A stretch of 33,628 bases of DNA from a bacterium. GTDB taxonomy: Bacteria > CLD3 > SB21. The notes under the pieces are model-generated. The model searched no databases, was not told where the DNA came from, and was given only the letters and a program-made list of their open reading frames with translations. A program made the position numbers and the translations under genes. Shown here piece after piece: positions 31,340 through 33,628 of this stretch. The stretch lies in the NCBI GenBank assembly GCA_019695335.1, contig JAIBAF010000039.1, positions 1 through 33,628 on the forward strand. Reading direction: 5' to 3'. Position 1 is the stretch's first letter; every line of letters starts with the position of its first letter.

Positions 31340-32381
31340 AATGTAAAGGTAATTGAATGGTTGCTGAAACGCCACGCGGGCGGTTTTGGAGAATTAGACG
31401 CGCACGATCACCGTAAAGTTGCCGCAAACGTTTACGCGTATTCGTCAGGCCAATGCCTTCATTAATCATATCAGGCAATCCCGGGCCATCGTCGATAATA
31501 ACAACAATCAAATTTTCACCGGAGCATCGCGATTGAATGACCAATTCACCGGAATCGGAAGTTGCGGCCAACGCATGTTCCAGCGCATTTTCGACCAGCG
31601 GTTGCAAAATCCAATTGGGCACGAGCGCATCCAGCGACGCTGAGTCGATGTCGCGCGTTATGCGAAGGCGATTGGCAAAACGAATACTTTGAATGTCGAG
31701 GTAAAGATTGATGAATTCCAATTCTTTTTTCAGTGGAATTTCATTGGTTTGAGGCGATTCAAGAGTCAACCGAAGTAAATCGCTCAGCCGTGTCAGCATT
31801 TGAATCGCTGCATCATTTTCTTTTTTCAATACGAGTGCGGAAATTGCGTGATGGGTATTAAACAAAAAATGCGGCTGCAACTGCATACGGAGCGCCAACC
31901 ATTGCGCTCTAGCTAGCGCATTTTCGAGGTCCGCTTTCTGAATATAATAATCGTACGCATGCGTAATACCGACAATGACCCAATAGATCAAAAGATTGAC
32001 ATGAAACTTGTACGTAAAAATTCCAAGAAAAGAAATCAACGGCGGCGAGGATTCGCTCGACCACGTTCGTACGACATAACTGACGGACACTTCGGCTACA
32101 AACACTACCAACGCAGCGACCAGTCCTGCGGCAAAATGCACCATCAGGCGCAGGGCCATTTTATCACGCTCGATCGGATAGCGTCTGGCCCAATTCATCA
32201 CCAACGGCGTTACAATCGCCCATACCAGCCAGCCGGCCGACCAAAGCAATAATCCTCCCCAATCGACGTTTTGATTTTTTAATACGTTGGATAAAACGTA
32301 TTGTCCGGTATTGATTACAGCCATGAGCAACCAAAAACCTGACAGAACAAAATAAAAACGGCGTCTGAAATTTTTTATCAT
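31311..32381 (-). CDS. LytS/YehU-type membrane sensor histidine kinase
   Basis: Inner-membrane sensor kinase of the His_kinase (LytS-like) family, partner of the downstream LytTR regulator. From the ATG at 32381 it has 356 residues. Four transmembrane helices (about 8-28, 42-62, 79-103, 115-140) have short loops and no large extracytoplasmic domain, so the signal is probably sensed in the membrane. The phospho-His is His171 in LQPHFLFN. The ATPase domain has LVENALEHAL, DDGPGLP and GIGLTNTRKRLRQLYG. An in-frame extension to 32504 would run through a strong hairpin and looks non-coding. The ATG has no ribosome binding site. Confidence 0.9.
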   Translation of the reverse strand: MIKNFRRRFYFVLSGFWLLMAVINTGQYVLSNVLKNQNVDWGGLLLWSAGWLVWAIVTPLVMNWARRYPIERDKMALRLMVHFAAGLVAALVVFVAEVSVSYVVRTWSSESSPPLISFLGIFTYKFHVNLLIYWVIVGITHAYDYYIQKADLENALARAQWLALRMQLQPHFLFNTHHAISALVLKKENDAAIQMLTRLSDLLRLTLESPQTNEIPLKKELEFINLYLDIQSIRFANRLRITRDIDSASLDALVPNWILQPLVENALEHALAATSDSGELVIQSRCSGENLIVVIIDDGPGLPDMINEGIGLTNTRKRLRQLYGDRARLILQNRPRGVSATIQLPLHYETSNDPIG

Positions 32382-32396
32382 AAATATTAATAATAA

Positions 32397-32440
32397 ACAA
32401 CGGCTCCAGCGAAAACAAAAACTATTCGCCGAGCCGTTGT
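32397..32440 (-). promoter_or_regulatory. Strong hairpin 16 bases upstream of the LytS-type kinase start
   Basis: Perfect 10-base arms ACAACGGCTC and GAGCCGTTGT, extended inward by a second 5-pair stem (GCGAA / TTCGC), enclose an 11-base loop. On the minus strand the hairpin is followed by a T/A-rich stretch leading straight into the start codon. It could be the terminator of the M28 peptidase gene, or a 5'-leader hairpin controlling the kinase. Its closeness to the start codon favours a regulatory role. Confidence 0.6.
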
Positions 32441-32465
32441 AAAAAATACGTGAAATGTTAATTAT

Positions 32466-32491
32466 GTTCTCTGAACGAAGCCGAAGAGAAC
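32466..32491. repeat. REP-like inverted repeat, copy 1
   Basis: The arms GTTCTCT and AGAGAAC flank GAACGAAGCCGA. The core CTGAACGAAGCCGAAG resembles short palindromic sequences (CTGAGCG-AG-CGAAG type) that I have seen scattered in intergenic DNA of FCB and other genomes. A second, oppositely oriented copy lies 30 bases away. Confidence 0.5.
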
Positions 32492-32521
32492 AGATTAAGA
32501 ACAATAATCAGAACGATGGCT

Positions 32522-32554
32522 TCTCGATCCTTCGACTACACTCAGGGCTCGAGA
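32522..32554. repeat. REP-like inverted repeat, copy 2
   Basis: The outer arms TCTCGA and TCGAGA enclose CCTTCGACTACACTCAGGG. The reverse complement of the core, CTGAGTGTAGTCGAAG, matches copy 1 at 12 of 16 positions in the opposite orientation. It ends 16 bases before the M28 peptidase stop. Confidence 0.5.
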
Positions 32555-32570
32555 TGGATTCAATTTGATT

Positions 32571-33628
32571 TTACTTACCCATATCCTGATCGCGTTTCGC
32601 TTTGAACTCCGATCCGTTTTTCCATTTCGGAAATGTCGATTCATTGCTCAGACGATAACCGACTTTGAAAAGCAGGCGCAGATCGTCGACCATACCGGAA
32701 AGATCCCACGTTGCCGGATCGTATTGATCGGACGGCTGATGATAGCGCTGGCTTTCATATTCTTTCGATTTTTCAGAGGCAAATTCTTTTCCCTTTTCCA
32801 GATGATCAAACCGGCCTTTGGCGTAAAGCGCCGGTACGCCGACTTTGGCAAAATTAAAATGGTCCGACCGGAAGAACGATCCTTTTTCCGGCGTCTGATC
32901 GGGAATAATATAACGGCCTTGATCTTTAGCCGCCGTGGTAATGTAATCGTCAAGATCCGATTGGCCATAGCCGATCACAGCAACGTCTTTCATTTTCCCG
33001 ACCACGTTCAGCGCATCCATGTTAATAGCGGCTACAGTCTTATTGAGCGGATAAATCGGATTCTGCGAATAATACGCCGATCCGAGCAAGCCTTGTTCCT
33101 CCGCCGTCACAGCCAGCAGCACAATTGAACGCGATGGCTTGACATTCAATTTTGTAAAAGCACGGGCTATTTCAATCAATCCGGCCGTACCGCTGCCATT
33201 ATCGACGGCGCCATTATAGATCGAATCACCATTGACGGCAGGCCCGACGCCAAAATGATCCCAGTGCGCTGTATAAAAAACATATTCATCTTTACGATTG
33301 GTTCCGGGCAATACGGCTATAACATTTTTTGAATTCGCCGTACGGATGGAATTGTGTATGGTGACCGAATATTTTAATCCGAGAGAATAACCTTTAAATC
33401 CGCGTTGGCAGGCCGATTGCCGCAATGTCTCATAATCTTTGGATTTGCCGGCAAGATCGAATAATTTTTTTGCGGCATCATACGTTACCCAACCTTGCAT
33501 GGCGCACGACGAATGACCGTTATCGTTATTTTGCAATTGCAATTTAGCTGTACCGGCGCCATGCTCTAGTACTTGCCATGGATAACCGGCAGGACCGGTT
33601 TCGTGAACGATCAGAACACCCGACGCGC
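32571..33628 (-). CDS. M28 family zinc aminopeptidase, N-terminus beyond the window edge
   Basis: Exported metallo-aminopeptidase, cut at the right edge; the frame is open from 33628 to the stop at 32571 (352 codons). The visible N-terminal part (ASGVLIVHETGPAGYPW) looks like the end of a PA domain, which in this family is inserted before the catalytic domain. The di-zinc site is complete: His in YTAHWDHFG, Asp in GAVDNGSGTAG, the Glu pair in TAEEQGLLG, Asp in INMDAL and His in FRSDHFNFAKVGVPAL. Homologues carry signal peptides and are periplasmic or secreted; that part is outside the window. Two REP-like repeats and a hairpin lie between it and the LytS-type kinase. Confidence 0.9.
   Translation of the reverse strand, partial: ASGVLIVHETGPAGYPWQVLEHGAGTAKLQLQNNDNGHSSCAMQGWVTYDAAKKLFDLAGKSKDYETLRQSACQRGFKGYSLGLKYSVTIHNSIRTANSKNVIAVLPGTNRKDEYVFYTAHWDHFGVGPAVNGDSIYNGAVDNGSGTAGLIEIARAFTKLNVKPSRSIVLLAVTAEEQGLLGSAYYSQNPIYPLNKTVAAINMDALNVVGKMKDVAVIGYGQSDLDDYITTAAKDQGRYIIPDQTPEKGSFFRSDHFNFAKVGVPALYAKGRFDHLEKGKEFASEKSKEYESQRYHQPSDQYDPATWDLSGMVDDLRLLFKVGYRLSNESTFPKWKNGSEFKAKRDQDMGK

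Noticed and set aside
32382-32504. N-terminal extension of the LytS-type kinase
   Set aside because: The extra 41 residues would be encoded by the strong hairpin and flanking AT-rich DNA, and begin at a weak start; the ATG at 32381 leads directly into the first transmembrane helix.

Overview
The window looks like chromosomal core DNA from a Gram-negative, probably anaerobic or facultative bacterium. Outer-membrane biogenesis genes (LptE lipoprotein, beta-barrel protein), LspA and a Bacteroidetes/Chlorobi-like RpoZ point to the FCB superphylum. Many genes have clear AAGGAG-type ribosome binding sites, which argues against a typical Bacteroidia genome, so a Calditrichota/KSB1/Ignavibacteriota-like lineage is my best but weakly supported guess. 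I saw no rRNA, tRNA, CRISPR array, insertion sequence or phage gene. No gap between genes exceeds about 240 bases.

Region 1 (1-5041). A Na+/dicarboxylate symporter of the SLC13 family, cut by the left edge, is divergent from a four-gene plus-strand operon. That operon encodes a biotin-dependent, Na+-pumping decarboxylase, most likely methylmalonyl-CoA decarboxylase (carboxyltransferase, small membrane anchor, biotin carrier, Na+-channel beta subunit). Together the genes suggest Na+-coupled dicarboxylate uptake and recovery of energy from succinate/propionate metabolism as a Na+ gradient.

Region 2 (5038-9934, minus strand). A radical SAM protein of the arsenosugar ArsS type and its paired AhpD-like protein lie downstream of EttA, a peptide deformylase and a small membrane protein. 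A beta-barrel outer-membrane protein with a clear terminator lies upstream of these.

Region 3 (10057-27466, minus strand). Fourteen tightly packed genes run from gmk to a cation diffusion facilitator: gmk, a sigma-54 activator, lptE, a family 2 glycosyltransferase, a TPR protein, gcvH, a hybrid histidine kinase, a response regulator with a degenerate GGDEF domain, gcvP, rpoZ, coaBC, lspA, gltX and the CDF transporter. The order gmk-rpoZ-coaBC, common in bacteria, is split here by about 12 kb of envelope, signalling and glycine-cleavage genes. A long hairpin with a T-run follows rpoZ, so the cluster is probably several transcription units.

Region 4 (27672-33628, minus strand). An accessory-type block holds AlkC DNA glycosylase, a VOC protein, an ABM-like lipoprotein, a stand-alone TfoX C-terminal domain, an ankyrin protein, a LytS/LytTR-type two-component pair and an M28 peptidase cut by the right edge. 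Near-identical palindromes of the form TGACA-N6-TGTCA precede the lipoprotein and TfoX genes, and a one-mismatch version precedes the ankyrin gene. This suggests an unrecognised small regulon. Two REP-like inverted repeats and a strong hairpin lie in front of the LytS-type kinase.
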